From Verrucosispora sp. NA02020 (GTDB lineage: Bacteria > Actinomycetota > Actinomycetes > Mycobacteriales > Micromonosporaceae): DNA of 64,000 bases. Under the pieces are notes generated by a model. The model was not told the DNA's origin and did not search any database. It saw only the letters and a list, made by a program, of their open reading frames with translations. The translations under genes and the position numbers were made by a program. Shown piece after piece: positions 42,858 to 51,828 of this stretch. The stretch lies in assembly GCF_013364215.1 (NCBI RefSeq), contig NZ_CP054923.1, positions 2,356,001 through 2,420,000 on the forward strand. Direction: 5' to 3'. Position 1 is the first letter of the stretch. Each line of letters starts with the position of its first letter.

Positions 42858-44489
42858 TTAGTCCAGCGTCAGCAGTCCCTGTTCGGACACCACGCTGACC
42901 GACAGCGTCTTGTACCCGACCTCCTCGAAGAGGACCGTCATCCGGTCGTCCTCGTAGCTGAGCACCAGGCCGCCGCCCCACTCCGGGTGCCGCACCTGGC
43001 TGTGCACCGGGAACGGACCCACCGCGCCGTCGTCGGCGGTGCTGGTGCCGGCGTGGCAGTTGTCGCAGTGCCCGCAGATCTGGGTCATCTGCTCGCCGAA
43101 GTAGGCCAGCAGGGTCTGCCCCCGGCAGCCCGTGGTCTCGGCGAAGGCCCGCATCATGTCGGTCCGTGAGCGGGTCAGGTTCTGCTGCCGCTCGGCCTCG
43201 GCCACGGCCGCCTCGGCGGCCTCCACCGGGGTCGGCGAGTAGCGCGGCGCGCCGATCCGCTGCCGGGCGCGCGGCTGCGCCGCACCGACCTGCTCCAGCA
43301 GGGCCAGGTACTGCCCGAGCTTGCGCGGCCCCAGCCCGGTCACCTCGCGCAGCTCCTTCTTGGTGGCCGGTCCCTGCCGCAGCAGGGCGGCCAGGTCCCG
43401 CAACTCGGTGGCGTCCGGCAGGCCACCGCTGAAGAAGCGTTGCAGGCCGACGTCCTCGGCCTGCCAGAGCAGCAGGACGCGGGCGGGCTGGCCGTCGCGC
43501 CCGGCCCGGCCGATCTCCTGGAAGTAGCTGTCCGGCGAGTCGGGCAGCGCCATGTGCACCACCCAGGCGATGTTCGGCTTGTCGATGCCCATGCCGAACG
43601 CCGACGTGGCGACCATGATCGGCACCTGGTCGGCGAGGAACGCCTCGTGCAGCCGGGCGCGGGCACTGGCGGACATTCCACCGTGGTAGAACTGCGCCGG
43701 GTAGTCGGCGTCGGTGATCCGGGCCGCGAGGTCCTCGGCGGCCCGCCGGGTGGGTACGTAGATGATGCCCGGCCGCTCCTCGTCGCGCAGCAGGGCGATC
43801 AGCCGCCGCCACCGGTAGTCCTCGGTCGGGCAGTGCGCCACCTCGAAGAAGAGGTTCGGTCGGTCCAGTCCGGACACCACGATCTCGGGATCACGCAGCC
43901 GCAGCCGGGCCACGATGTCGTCGCGTACCGGCGGCGAGGCGGTGGCGGTCAGTGCCACCACCGGCGGCCGCCCGATGCCCTCGATGAGCTGACCGAGTGC
44001 CAGGTAGTCCGGGCGGAAGTCGTGCCCCCAGGCCGAGATGCAGTGCGCCTCGTCGATCGCGACCAGCGCCGGCTTCAACGCGCGCACCTCGGCCAGCCGG
44101 TCCGGGTTGGCCAACTGCTCCGGGGTGATGAAGAGGAACTCGGCCCGGCCGTCGCGGATCTCGGCGATCGCCTCGGCCTGCTGGGCCGGCGACTCGTCCG
44201 AGCTGATCCGGACCGCCCGCAACTCGGCCCGTTGCCGCTCGTTGAGCGCGGCGATCTGGTCCTGTTGCAGGGCGAGCAGGGGGGAGATGACCACGGTCGG
44301 GCCGGGGATCAGGCTCGCCGGGATCTGATAGATCGCCGACTTGCCGGCGCCGGTGGGCAGCACCACCAACGCGTCGCGCCGCCGCATCACCGCGCGCATC
44401 GCGGCCAGTTGGTTGGGGCGCAGGGTGGACCAGCCGAACAGGCTGCGCGCCGCGCGGCGCAACGACATCGAGTGCGTGGTGAGCTTCAT
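42858..44489 (-). CDS. RecQ-family ATP-dependent DNA helicase
   Basis: Superfamily 2 3'-5' helicase of 543 residues. Walker A LPTGAGKSAIYQIP near 46, motif II VAIDEAHCISAWGHDFRPDY near 145, motif III ALTATASPPV and motif VI QEIGRAGRDGQP near 326. The RecQ zinc site has CRGQT and ICGHCDNCH near 455-480. An RQC winged-helix part is short and there is no HRDC domain, as in many actinobacterial RecQs. It acts in replication-fork repair and recombination. Confidence 0.93.
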   Translation of the reverse strand: MKLTTHSMSLRRAARSLFGWSTLRPNQLAAMRAVMRRRDALVVLPTGAGKSAIYQIPASLIPGPTVVISPLLALQQDQIAALNERQRAELRAVRISSDESPAQQAEAIAEIRDGRAEFLFITPEQLANPDRLAEVRALKPALVAIDEAHCISAWGHDFRPDYLALGQLIEGIGRPPVVALTATASPPVRDDIVARLRLRDPEIVVSGLDRPNLFFEVAHCPTEDYRWRRLIALLRDEERPGIIYVPTRRAAEDLAARITDADYPAQFYHGGMSASARARLHEAFLADQVPIMVATSAFGMGIDKPNIAWVVHMALPDSPDSYFQEIGRAGRDGQPARVLLLWQAEDVGLQRFFSGGLPDATELRDLAALLRQGPATKKELREVTGLGPRKLGQYLALLEQVGAAQPRARQRIGAPRYSPTPVEAAEAAVAEAERQQNLTRSRTDMMRAFAETTGCRGQTLLAYFGEQMTQICGHCDNCHAGTSTADDGAVGPFPVHSQVRHPEWGGGLVLSYEDDRMTVLFEEVGYKTLSVSVVSEQGLLTLD

Positions 44490-44583
44490 CGAGGGCCGCA
44501 GGTACCCGGCCGGACCAGCGCCGAAACACCGGTCCGGCCACGGGGGACCGCCAGGTGTGGCAACGGTCTCGCTACGTCACCGC

Positions 44584-45534
44584 TCAGGGCAGTCGGGGTA
44601 GCACGTCGCGCTGGTACAGGTCCATCAGCCCCTGCCAGTCCGGCCCGGTGTTGGCGACGTAGACCTCGTCGAAACCGGCCTTCGCGTACGCGTCGATCTT
44701 CGCCAGGTGTGCGTCGGCGTCGTTGCCGCAGACGAACGCCTCGCGCATCGCCTCCGGGTCGACCAGTCGGGCGGCCTGCTCGAAGTGCCGGGGCGAGGGC
44801 AGCACCTGCAACAGTTCACCCGGGATCGCCTCGGTCGGCCAGCGCTCGTACGCCAGCCGCATACCCTCCTCCACGGTCGGCGCGTACGCCGCCTTGAAAC
44901 CCGCCTGGCACGGCTTCTCTCCGCCGCCGTTGTCCCGGAACCGGCTCACCAGCTCGGCGTCGGGCATGGTGTTGACGAAGCCGTCGCCGATCCGGGCGGC
45001 CAGGTCCACCGCCTTGGGGCCGAAGGCGGAGACGTAGATCGGCGGAGGCGTCTCGGGCAGCGTGTAGATCCGCGCGTGCTCCACCCGGTAGTGCTTGCCG
45101 TAGTGGTTGACGAAGCCCCCGTCCCACAGTTTCCGCATCACCTCGACCGCCTCCTCCAGCATCTCCAGCCGGACGCCGGCCTGCGGCCAGTGGTCGCCGA
45201 GGATGTGCTCGTTGAGTGCCTCGCCGGAGCCCACCCCGAGCACGAACCGCCCGGAGTGCAGCACCGCGCTGGTCGCCGCCGCCTGGGCCAGCACCGCCGG
45301 GTGGATGCGGACGGTGGGACACGTCACCGCCGTGGTGACCGGCAGGCGGCAGGTCTGGCTCAACGCGCCGATCATCGACCAGACGAACGGGGCCTGGCCC
45401 TGTGCGTCCGTCCAGGGGTGATAGTGGTCGGAGATCCAGAGCGCCTGGAAGCCGGCGCGTTCGGCGGCCTGCGCCTGCGCCAGCAACTGCTCCGGCGGAT
45501 ACTCCTCAGTGGACAGGAAGTAGCCGATCTTCAT
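44584..45534 (-). CDS. LLM-class F420-dependent oxidoreductase
   Basis: Luciferase-like TIM-barrel oxidoreductase of 316 residues: MKIGYFLSTEEYPPEQLLAQAQAAERAGFQALWISDHYHPW at the N-terminus, FVLGVGSGEALNEHILG near 102 and a C-terminal GNDADAHLAKIDAYAKAGFDEVYV. These match the F420-dependent G6PDH-like group (TIGR03557). F420 use fits an actinomycete. The substrate is unknown. It stands alone. Confidence 0.9.
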   Translation of the reverse strand: MKIGYFLSTEEYPPEQLLAQAQAAERAGFQALWISDHYHPWTDAQGQAPFVWSMIGALSQTCRLPVTTAVTCPTVRIHPAVLAQAAATSAVLHSGRFVLGVGSGEALNEHILGDHWPQAGVRLEMLEEAVEVMRKLWDGGFVNHYGKHYRVEHARIYTLPETPPPIYVSAFGPKAVDLAARIGDGFVNTMPDAELVSRFRDNGGGEKPCQAGFKAAYAPTVEEGMRLAYERWPTEAIPGELLQVLPSPRHFEQAARLVDPEAMREAFVCGNDADAHLAKIDAYAKAGFDEVYVANTGPDWQGLMDLYQRDVLPRLP

Positions 45535-45609
45535 GGGTGCCCCCTCGCCGTGATGGTGTCCAGAGCCAGGCGGTACCCCGGCGGGGGCGGGTCACACCAG
45601 GCGGCGAGG

Positions 45610-45735
45610 TCAGCGCCGGAACATCGCCCGGATGGCCAGGAGCAGCAGCAGGCCGCCCACCACCAGGCCGAGCAGGCGTACGCCGGGGATGTCGGCCGGG
45701 CTCGTCGCGTCGGCGAGCAACAGCAGCGGGTCCAT
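45610..45735 (-). CDS. Very small membrane protein (41 residues)
   Basis: MDPLLLLADATSPADIPGVRL is followed by a transmembrane helix LLGLVVGGLLLLLAIRAMF and a basic end. The size and one-helix layout suggest a real membrane peptide. A GGAG directly before the ATG is too close for a strong ribosome site. No homologue is known to me. Confidence 0.5.
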   Translation of the reverse strand: MDPLLLLADATSPADIPGVRLLGLVVGGLLLLLAIRAMFRR

Positions 45736-45870
45736 CTCCGCACTCTGCTGGCAGAGCGCTCCCAAGGCAACTGTAAGGTTTATTGACTATTCGGTGGCAC
45801 GGTGTGACCATTGCTGCACCGCCGGGTGGCGGGGGGAGTCCGCGGCGGAGGATGACGGGGGTACGCGACC

Positions 45871-45897
45871 GCATGAGCGAGCGTCAGCGAGCGAATC
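45871..45897. repeat. 27-bp direct repeat, copy 1
   Basis: Exact duplicate of 45951-45977, 80 bp apart. The unit is rich in AGCGA motifs. Confidence 0.85.
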
Positions 45898-45950
45898 ATC
45901 GGTGCAGTGCGGTGGTGCCTCATGGCGGCCCGGAGCGTAGCGGAGGGCGG

Positions 45951-45977
45951 GCATGAGCGAGCGTCAGCGAGCGAATC
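45951..45977. repeat. 27-bp direct repeat, copy 2 (overlaps GH3 start)
   Basis: The copy contains the ATG of the GH3 gene and its first codons (MSERQRAN). A partial third unit (AGCGAGCGAA) follows at about 45981. This repeat family may contribute N-terminal residues. Confidence 0.85.
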
Positions 45978-47485
45978 TTCAGCGAGCGAACGGGAATCTG
46001 GCGGCGTTGGCCGCCGCGGTCCTGCAACCCGGGTTCGTCGGCACCGTACCGCCCGCGTGGGTCTGCCGCTGGCTCGGCGACGGCCTCGGCGCGGTGGTGT
46101 TGTTCAGCCGCAACGTCGTCGACCCGGAGCAGGTGGCGGCGCTCACCGCCGGGCTGCGGGCGGAGCGGCCGGACGTGATCGTGGCGATCGACGAGGAGGC
46201 GGGCGACGTCACCCGCATCGAGTCGGGTCGGGGCAGCACCCGGCCAGGCAACTTCGCTCTCGGCGTGGTGGACGACCCGGCCCTGACCGAGGAGGTCGCC
46301 CGCGACCTGGGTGTCGAACTCGCCGCGCTGGGCGTGACCCTGGACTACGCGCCGGACGCCGACGTCAACTCCAATCCGGACAATCCGGTGATCGGCGTCC
46401 GCTCGTTCGGTGCCGATCCGTCCGTGGTGGCCCGGCACACCACCGCCTGGGTGCACGGACTCCAGTCGGGCGGCGTGGCGGCCTGCGCCAAGCACTTCCC
46501 GGGGCACGGCGACACCCGGGTGGACTCCCATCACGACCTGCCCCGGATCAGCGGGGACCGGGATCGGCTGGACGCCGTCGAGCTGGCCCCGTTCCGGGCC
46601 GCCGTCGAAGCGGGCGTGCAGGCGGTGATGACCGGGCACCTGCTGGTGCCGGCGCTGGATCCGGAGCTGCCGGCGACGCTGAGCACCCGGATCCTGGGCG
46701 GCGTGCTCCGCGAGGAGATGGGCTTCAACGGCGTGGTGGTGACCGACGCGGTGGAGATGCAGGCGGTCGCCGGCCGGTACGGCCTCGCCGGTGCGGCGGT
46801 GCGGGCGTTGGCCGCCGGGGTGGACGCGATCTGTGTCGGCGGTGAGCACGCCGACGAGGAGACGGCCCGGCACCTGCGCGACGCCATCGTGGACGCGGTC
46901 GTGGCCGGGGACCTGCCGGAGGAGCGGCTGGCCGAGGCGGCGAAGCGGGTCGGTCAGCTCGCAGCCTGGACGGTGGCCGCCCGGACGGCCGGTGGACGTG
47001 TCCCGGTGCCGGCCGGCGGGTCGGGCGTCGGGCTGGTCGCCGCGCGGCGGGCGCTCCGGGTCACCCGTGCCGACGGGGGTGTCGCGCTGCCGTTGGCCGC
47101 CCCCGCGCACGTGGTCGAGTTCCAGCCGCCGCACAACATCGCGATCGGGGCCGAGACCCCGTGGGGAGTGGCCGCGCCGTTGACCGCGCTGGTGCCGGGC
47201 ACCACCAGTGCCCGTTACGCGCGGGGCGAGGTGCCGGCCGACCCGGCCTTGGGCGCCGCCGGCCGACCGCTCGTCCTGGTGGTGCGCGACCTGCACCGGC
47301 ACGACTGGATGCGGGCTGCCGTCGACCGGGTACTGGCGGACCGGCCCGACGCCGTGGTGGTGGAGTTGGGGGTGCCCGCACTGGTCACAGGCGCGGTGCA
47401 CGTCGCCACGCACGGGGCCACCCGGGCCGCCGGTCGGGCCGTGGCCGAGCTGCTGGGTGGGACCGCCGTCACGCGGGGCTGGTGA
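45953..47485 (+). CDS. GH3 beta-N-acetylhexosaminidase (NagZ-like)
   Basis: Protein of 510 residues. The GH3 N-terminal TIM barrel covers about 30-335, with VVLFSRNVVDPEQ, VAIDEEAGDVTRIESG, the NagZ catalytic loop KHFPGHGDTRVDSHHDLP near 183 and the nucleophile region GVVVTDAVEMQA near 262. The C-terminal part is smaller than in GH3 glucosidases. It would release GlcNAc from peptidoglycan fragments or other substrates. No signal peptide, so it is cytosolic. The start lies in a 27-bp repeat, so the first dozen residues may be repeat-derived. The 3' end overlaps a convergent gene by 17 bases. Confidence 0.9.
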   Translation: MSERQRANLQRANGNLAALAAAVLQPGFVGTVPPAWVCRWLGDGLGAVVLFSRNVVDPEQVAALTAGLRAERPDVIVAIDEEAGDVTRIESGRGSTRPGNFALGVVDDPALTEEVARDLGVELAALGVTLDYAPDADVNSNPDNPVIGVRSFGADPSVVARHTTAWVHGLQSGGVAACAKHFPGHGDTRVDSHHDLPRISGDRDRLDAVELAPFRAAVEAGVQAVMTGHLLVPALDPELPATLSTRILGGVLREEMGFNGVVVTDAVEMQAVAGRYGLAGAAVRALAAGVDAICVGGEHADEETARHLRDAIVDAVVAGDLPEERLAEAAKRVGQLAAWTVAARTAGGRVPVPAGGSGVGLVAARRALRVTRADGGVALPLAAPAHVVEFQPPHNIAIGAETPWGVAAPLTALVPGTTSARYARGEVPADPALGAAGRPLVLVVRDLHRHDWMRAAVDRVLADRPDAVVVELGVPALVTGAVHVATHGATRAAGRAVAELLGGTAVTRGW

Positions 47486-47756
47486 CCAGGTCCGCGTACT
47501 CGGGATGGCGCTCGATGTAGGCGTGCATGAACGGGCACTGCGGCACCACCCGCTGCCCCTGGGCGCGGACCTGGTCCAGGGTGCCGCGCATCAGTGCCGT
47601 GCCGACGCCCCTGTTCTGGAAGGCCGGGTCCACCTCGGTGTGCGTGAAGACCAGCGCCTCCCCCCGGGGAAGATATGTGGTGAACCCGGCCAGCGCGTCG
47701 TCGACCAGGATCTCGTAACGGTGCTTGGCGGCGTTCTCCTCGACCAGCATGCTCAC
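47469..47756 (-). CDS. Small GNAT-like acetyltransferase (YjdJ type)
   Basis: Protein of 95 residues from the GTG at 47754-47756; an ATG at 47750 is possible. It shows HRYEILVDDALAGFTTYLPRGEALVFTHTEVDPAFQNRGVGTALMRGTLDQVRAQGQRVVPQCPFMHAYIERHPEYADLV, the layout of the small GCN5-related N-acetyltransferases (Gtn type). Its role is unknown. It overlaps the convergent GH3 gene by 17 bases. Confidence 0.9.
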   Translation of the reverse strand: MSMLVEENAAKHRYEILVDDALAGFTTYLPRGEALVFTHTEVDPAFQNRGVGTALMRGTLDQVRAQGQRVVPQCPFMHAYIERHPEYADLVTSPA

Positions 47757-47822
47757 CGACCCATTGTCCACCGCCGGTTCGGCACGCCGGGCCCGTTCGC
47801 CTACGTCTCGTACGCTGAGGCG

Positions 47823-48206
47823 GTGACGAACCGATCGCTCGCCGGCCACCGCCGGCGCACCCTCGCCTGGAGGGTCCCCACCCGCAAGTCGGCCGGTCTG
47901 CTGGCCGGACTCGCACTCGGTGCCGCCCTGCTCATGGGGTGCAGCTCCGAGGGTGCCCGCACCGACTGCGGGCTGGACGCCTGCACGGTGACCTTCGACC
48001 GGGGGGTGGACGCGCGCGCCAACATTCTCGGTGTCGAGGCCCGGCTCGTCGAGGCCCAGGACGACGTGGTGACCATCGAGGTCGCCGGTGAGCAACTGTC
48101 GCTGACCGTCGGCCAGCAGGCCGCCGATGTCGGCGGCCTGGCGGTCACCCTGGACAGCGTCACCGATGCCGAGGTCAAGGTACGCATCTCGCGCAATTCC
48201 GGCTGA
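47823..48206 (+). CDS. Putative lipoprotein (127 residues)
   Basis: GTG start at 47823. The signal peptide is RKSAGLLAGLALGAALLMGC, with a lipobox ending LLMGC at about residue 40, so Cys is lipidated and the protein is anchored outside. The mature part has C-x(n)-C (TDCGLDACTVTFDRG), which may form a disulfide, and a beta-rich body. TACGCT (47811-47816) six bases before the GTG suggests a leaderless transcript. No family is known to me. Confidence 0.72.
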   Translation: MTNRSLAGHRRRTLAWRVPTRKSAGLLAGLALGAALLMGCSSEGARTDCGLDACTVTFDRGVDARANILGVEARLVEAQDDVVTIEVAGEQLSLTVGQQAADVGGLAVTLDSVTDAEVKVRISRNSG

Positions 48207-48299
48207 CGCCGACAGCCGTCCGATCCGTCCGTCCCGCCGTCGCTTCCCCGCGGCGGCGGGACACGTTTGGAAATCTTCGCGTCCGGAGATTGAGGCCCC

Positions 48300-49121
48300 A
48301 TGTCTCTCACCCGGAACGCCGAAGCCACCGCCGCCCGTACGGCCGACAGCCGGTGGCTGGAACTCCTCGCCCGGGCCGGTTTCATCGGCTACGGGATCGT
48401 GCACCTGTTGTTCGGTTGGTTGGCGTTGCAGATCGCATTCGGCAACTCCTCCGACGACGGTGACCAGTCCGGCGCGCTGCGGACACTCGCCGCGCAGCCG
48501 ATGGGCACATTCGTGGTCATCGCCATCGCCGTCGGCATGGTCGCCATGGCGATCTGGCAGGCCCTCGAAGCCGCCGTCGGGCACCAGACCGAGAGCGGCA
48601 ACGACCGGATCAAGGAGCGGGTCTTCTCCGCCGCCCGCGCGGTCATCTACCTCTGGCTGGCCTGGACGGCCTGGAAGGTCTTCTCCAACGCCAACTCCGA
48701 CAGCGCCTCCCAGCAGGAGGAGATGACGGCCCGTCTGATGGAGTCGACCGGCGGTCGGTGGCTGGTCGGTCTCGCCGGCCTGGTCCTCATCGGTGTCGGC
48801 GTCGGCATGTTCATCTACGGCGTCAAGAAGAAGTTCATGAAGCGGCTGAAGACCGGCGAGATGAACGCCAAGACCACCCAGCTCGCCCGGCGGCTCGGCA
48901 TGGCCGGCTACACCGCCCGGGGCAGCGCGTTCGCGGTGACCGGAGTGCTGGTCGTGCTGGCCGCGGTCAACTACGACCCGGAGAAGGCCCGGGGCCTGGA
49001 CGCCGCCCTGCGGACGCTGCGGGACCAGGCGTTCGGCACCATCCTGCTGTCGCTCGTCGGCCTGGGCATCGCCGCCTTCGGCCTGTACTGCTTCCTCCAG
49101 GCCCGCTACCGCAAGGTCTGA
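48300..49121 (+). CDS. DUF1206 membrane protein
   Basis: Membrane protein of 273 residues with six transmembrane segments in three repeated pairs, the DUF1206 pattern: LARAGFIGYGIVHLLFGWLALQIAFG, RAVIYLWLAWTAWKVF, GLVLIGVGVGMFIYGVKKKF, MAGYTARGSAFAVTGVLVVLAAV and TILLSLVGLGIAAFGLYCFLQARYR. The role is unknown, and it is often found with stress genes. A GTTT-N16-GGAGAT site at 48265-48290 is a weak SigB-like match. It is probably the first gene of a membrane stress group. Confidence 0.92.
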   Translation: MSLTRNAEATAARTADSRWLELLARAGFIGYGIVHLLFGWLALQIAFGNSSDDGDQSGALRTLAAQPMGTFVVIAIAVGMVAMAIWQALEAAVGHQTESGNDRIKERVFSAARAVIYLWLAWTAWKVFSNANSDSASQQEEMTARLMESTGGRWLVGLAGLVLIGVGVGMFIYGVKKKFMKRLKTGEMNAKTTQLARRLGMAGYTARGSAFAVTGVLVVLAAVNYDPEKARGLDAALRTLRDQAFGTILLSLVGLGIAAFGLYCFLQARYRKV

Positions 49122-49238
49122 GGTACTCCGTCCCGACGCCGGCCATCGCAGCACCGCTGCGGTGGCCGGTTTCGACGGTCCGGGGCAGACTTGCCCCTTT
49201 GCGTGGATCTTGTTGTCGGTCCGGAAGGAGAACCACAC

Positions 49239-50435
49239 GTGCACAGCTACCTCGTGACGGTCGTCGCCGCGCTCGCCGCGGCGGCGATCGCCATCGCCGT
49301 GGTCGAGGTGGTGCATCGCTCGATCCGGCGGTGGGGCCACCGGTCACGACTCCTGATGGAGTTGACCGAGCACGCCCACCGCTCGTTCCAGATCGCGGCC
49401 ACCGTGCTGGCCGTGCAGTTCGCCGTCCGGTTCAGCACCGGCTACGCGGTCGGCACCGGGTGGCGGCAGGCGCTGCTGCACATGCTGGTGCTCGCGGTCA
49501 TCGCGGCCACCGCCTGGCTGGTCACCTCGCTGCTGGTGGTAGTGGAGGACACCGCGCTGGCCCGGTTCCGGGTGGACGTGCCGGACAACCGGCACGCCCG
49601 CCGGGTCCGCACCCAGGTCGTCATGCTGCGCCGGGTGACCATCGTGGTGATCGTGGTGCTCACCGTCGGCGTGATGCTGATGACGTTCCCGGCCGTCCGC
49701 GGCATCGGTGCCGGTGTGCTGACCAGCGCCGGTGTGGTCGGTATCGTCGCCGCGCTGGCCGCGCAGAGCCTGCTCGGCAACGTCTTCGCGGGCCTGCAAC
49801 TCGCCTTCAGCGACGCGGTCCGTCTGGACGACGTGGTCGTGGTCGAGGGGGAGTGGGGCCGGATCGAGGAGCTGACCCTCAGCTACGTGGTGGTGCAGAT
49901 CTGGGACGACCGACGGTTGATCCTGCCCACCTCCTACTTCACCAGCACCCCGTTCCAGAACTGGACGCGGACCGAGGCGGCGGTGCTCGGCACGGCGGAG
50001 TTCGACGTCGACTGGTCGCTCCCGGTGCAGGCGATGCGGGAGGAGTTGCGTCGCCTGGTCGAGGGCACCGAGCTCTGGGACGGTCGGGTCTGCGTACTTC
50101 AGGTGACGGACGCGACCGGCGGCATGGTCAAGCTGCGGGCGTTGGTGAGCGCCGCCAGCGCCGGCGCGTTGTGGGACCTGCGCTGCCTGGTCCGCGAGCA
50201 CATGGTGGCCTGGGTACGCGACCAGCGGCCCACCGCGTTGCCACGGCTGCGGACCGAGGTCGGTGACGGTGCCGGCTCGCTGCCGTGGCAGTGGGTGAAC
50301 CCCAAGCGGCGGGTCCGCCGCTTCGAGGACGGGGAGGTCCCCGACGACGCCCGCCTCTTCGGCGGCAGCGACGACGGCGACGCCCGCAGCGAAGCCTTCG
50401 TCGGTCCCGACGAGCCCGTCGAGGCGCGTCGCTGA
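49239..50435 (+). CDS. MscS-family mechanosensitive channel
   Basis: Membrane protein of 398 residues. After four hydrophobic segments, the pore-lining helix and beta domain are GAGVLTSAGVVGIVAALAAQSLLGNVFAGLQLAFSDAVRLDDVVVVEGEWGRIEEL (about 163-217), typical of MscS. The C-terminal cytoplasmic part has ILPTSYFTSTPFQNWTR. The tail (about 350-398) is acidic. The start is the GTG at 49239, nine bases after GGAAGGAG. It would open on hypo-osmotic shock. Confidence 0.92.
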   Translation: MHSYLVTVVAALAAAAIAIAVVEVVHRSIRRWGHRSRLLMELTEHAHRSFQIAATVLAVQFAVRFSTGYAVGTGWRQALLHMLVLAVIAATAWLVTSLLVVVEDTALARFRVDVPDNRHARRVRTQVVMLRRVTIVVIVVLTVGVMLMTFPAVRGIGAGVLTSAGVVGIVAALAAQSLLGNVFAGLQLAFSDAVRLDDVVVVEGEWGRIEELTLSYVVVQIWDDRRLILPTSYFTSTPFQNWTRTEAAVLGTAEFDVDWSLPVQAMREELRRLVEGTELWDGRVCVLQVTDATGGMVKLRALVSAASAGALWDLRCLVREHMVAWVRDQRPTALPRLRTEVGDGAGSLPWQWVNPKRRVRRFEDGEVPDDARLFGGSDDGDARSEAFVGPDEPVEARR

Positions 50436-50477
50436 CGCCGATCGGGTGCGGACGCCCGAACGGGACGGGCCGGGAAG

Positions 50478-50502
50478 GTTTGACGGAACGTGTACCGGGG
50501 AC
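50478..50502 (+). promoter_or_regulatory. Possible SigB-type promoter
   Basis: GTTT (50478-50481), 15 bases, GGGGAC (50497-50502), about 90 bp before the holin-like gene. The -10 is off consensus. Confidence 0.35.
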
Positions 50503-50594
50503 CTCGTGCGGGACGCCCTGCTCCTTCTTCGCAGACAGGATTGGCGGGCGGCTACTTCGGGCATACAGCGCGGTGACGACGAGAGGGGGACAGC

Positions 50595-51029
50595 ATGGCT
50601 GACGTGGCTGACGTCCGTACATCCCACAACGGAAGCGAGCCCTCCACCGCCGAGCTGGTCCAGCGGGCGACGGAGCAGGTGTCTCGCCTGGTCCGGGACG
50701 AGCTCGCGCTGGCCCGTGCGGAGCTGACAGAGAAGGGCAAGCACGCGGGTATCGGCGTCGGCCTGCTGGCCGGCGGCGGCGCACTGGCCTTCCTGGGTCT
50801 CGGCGCGCTGATCACCGCCGCGATCCTGCTGCTGGCCCTGGTCCTACCGGCGTGGGCGGCCGCGCTCATCGTGGCGGCGGTCGTCTTCCTGATCGCCGGC
50901 GTCCTCGCGCTGCTCGGCAAGAAGCAGGTCAGCCAGGCGGTGCCGCCGGTGCCGCAGGCGACCGTGCAGAGCCTGCGGGCCGACGTGGACGTGGTCAGCG
51001 CGGCGGTGAAGGACAGGGGACGGGCATGA
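50595..51029 (+). CDS. Phage-holin-like (Phage_holin_3_6/DUF1469) membrane protein
   Basis: Protein of 144 residues with an amphipathic N-terminus (STAELVQRATEQVSRLVRDELALARAELTEKGKHAG) and two transmembrane segments near 50-100. It belongs to the phage-holin superfamily III family widely found in actinobacteria, where it is not linked to phage and may affect membrane properties. It overlaps the DUF3618 gene by four bases. Confidence 0.88.
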   Translation: MADVADVRTSHNGSEPSTAELVQRATEQVSRLVRDELALARAELTEKGKHAGIGVGLLAGGGALAFLGLGALITAAILLLALVLPAWAAALIVAAVVFLIAGVLALLGKKQVSQAVPPVPQATVQSLRADVDVVSAAVKDRGRA

Positions 51030-51364
51030 CACACAACGGGACGCGCAACGGGCACGGCAACGGGACCGGTGACCCTGACGCGCTGCGGGCGGAGATCCGG
51101 CGGACCCGGGTCGAGCTGGGCGAGACGGTGGAGGCGCTGGCCGCCAAGGCCGACGTCAAGAAGCGGTTGAAGTCCTCGGCGGACCAGGCCCGCGAGCGGG
51201 TCCGGGAGCAGGCGGCGTTGACCGTCGCCCGGGTCCGTGGCCAGGCGGCGCTGACCCATCCGCCGGTGCGGGGACGGCACGGTCCGGCGCCGTTCGTCGC
51301 CCTCGCGGCGGGTGCGATCGTGACCGCCGTGGTGCTGATGATCATTCGAGGGAGGCGTGGGTGA
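51026..51364 (+). CDS. DUF3618 protein
   Basis: Protein of 112 residues. The DUF3618 domain (about 15-65) has DALRAEIRRTRVELGETVEALAAKADVKKRLKSSADQARERV, an amphipathic helix, followed by a C-terminal transmembrane helix (FVALAAGAIVTAVVLMII). It pairs with the holin-like and DUF4235 genes, an arrangement common in actinobacteria. Confidence 0.88.
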   Translation: MTHNGTRNGHGNGTGDPDALRAEIRRTRVELGETVEALAAKADVKKRLKSSADQARERVREQAALTVARVRGQAALTHPPVRGRHGPAPFVALAAGAIVTAVVLMIIRGRRG

Positions 51365-51633
51365 GCAAGGGGTTGAGCAAGGTCGCCTACCGGCCGGTGG
51401 GCATCGTGGCCGGCATCGCCGCGGGTGCGCTCGCGGGTGCCATCTTCCGGCAGGTGTGGAAGATGACCGCCGGCGACGGTGACGCCCCCGATCCCGTCGA
51501 CGAGGACCGCCACTGGGGCGAGATCCTCGCGGCGGCGGCGTTGCAGGGCGCCATCTTCTCCGTCGTCCGGGCGGCCGTGGACCGTGGCGGCGCGGTGGGC
51601 GTACGCCGGTTGACCGGCCGCTGGCCCGACTAG
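51361..51633 (+). CDS. DUF4235 protein
   Basis: Small membrane protein of 90 residues from a GTG overlapping the previous stop (GTGA). It has a hydrophobic N-terminal helix (YRPVGIVAGIAAGALAGAIFRQVWK), an acidic loop and a second helix ILAAAALQGAIFSVVRAAVDRG, which is the DUF4235 pattern. It is the last gene of the three-gene unit. Confidence 0.87.
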   Translation: MSKGLSKVAYRPVGIVAGIAAGALAGAIFRQVWKMTAGDGDAPDPVDEDRHWGEILAAAALQGAIFSVVRAAVDRGGAVGVRRLTGRWPD

Positions 51634-51657
51634 CTTCGCCGTGCCCGAGACCGACCC

Positions 51658-51694
51658 GGCCCCCTCGTCCGTAACCCGGTCGAGGGGGCCTTTT
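51658..51694 (+). terminator. Rho-independent terminator
   Basis: 10-bp perfect stem GGCCCCCTCG/CGAGGGGGCC, 13-base loop, then TTTT. One of the few with a T tract. Confidence 0.9.
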
Positions 51695-51789
51695 GCCCTA
51701 CCTCGCGCATGCCGCACAGCGGATCTTTCGCATCCGTCAGGTCACATGTCGGAGAATTTCGTCGGGTAGGCTGTGCAGAGTTTTTGCGT

Positions 51790-51828
51790 ACGTGGTTTGC
51801 TGTTCCACGCTGTTGAGAGATGGCGTGG
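51790..51828 (+). other. CspA 5' leader with two mutually exclusive hairpins
   Basis: CCACGC (51805-51810) can pair with the upstream ACGTGG (51790-51795, five to six bases) or with the downstream GCGTGG (51823-51828, six bases). The two cannot form together. A long leader is typical of cold-shock genes; here it is at least about 140 bases. Confidence 0.4.

Noticed and set aside
50595..51029. Prophage holin
   Set aside because: The holin-superfamily protein is cotranscribed with DUF3618 and DUF4235 genes, and no phage genes are nearby; this is a housekeeping membrane gene group of actinobacteria.
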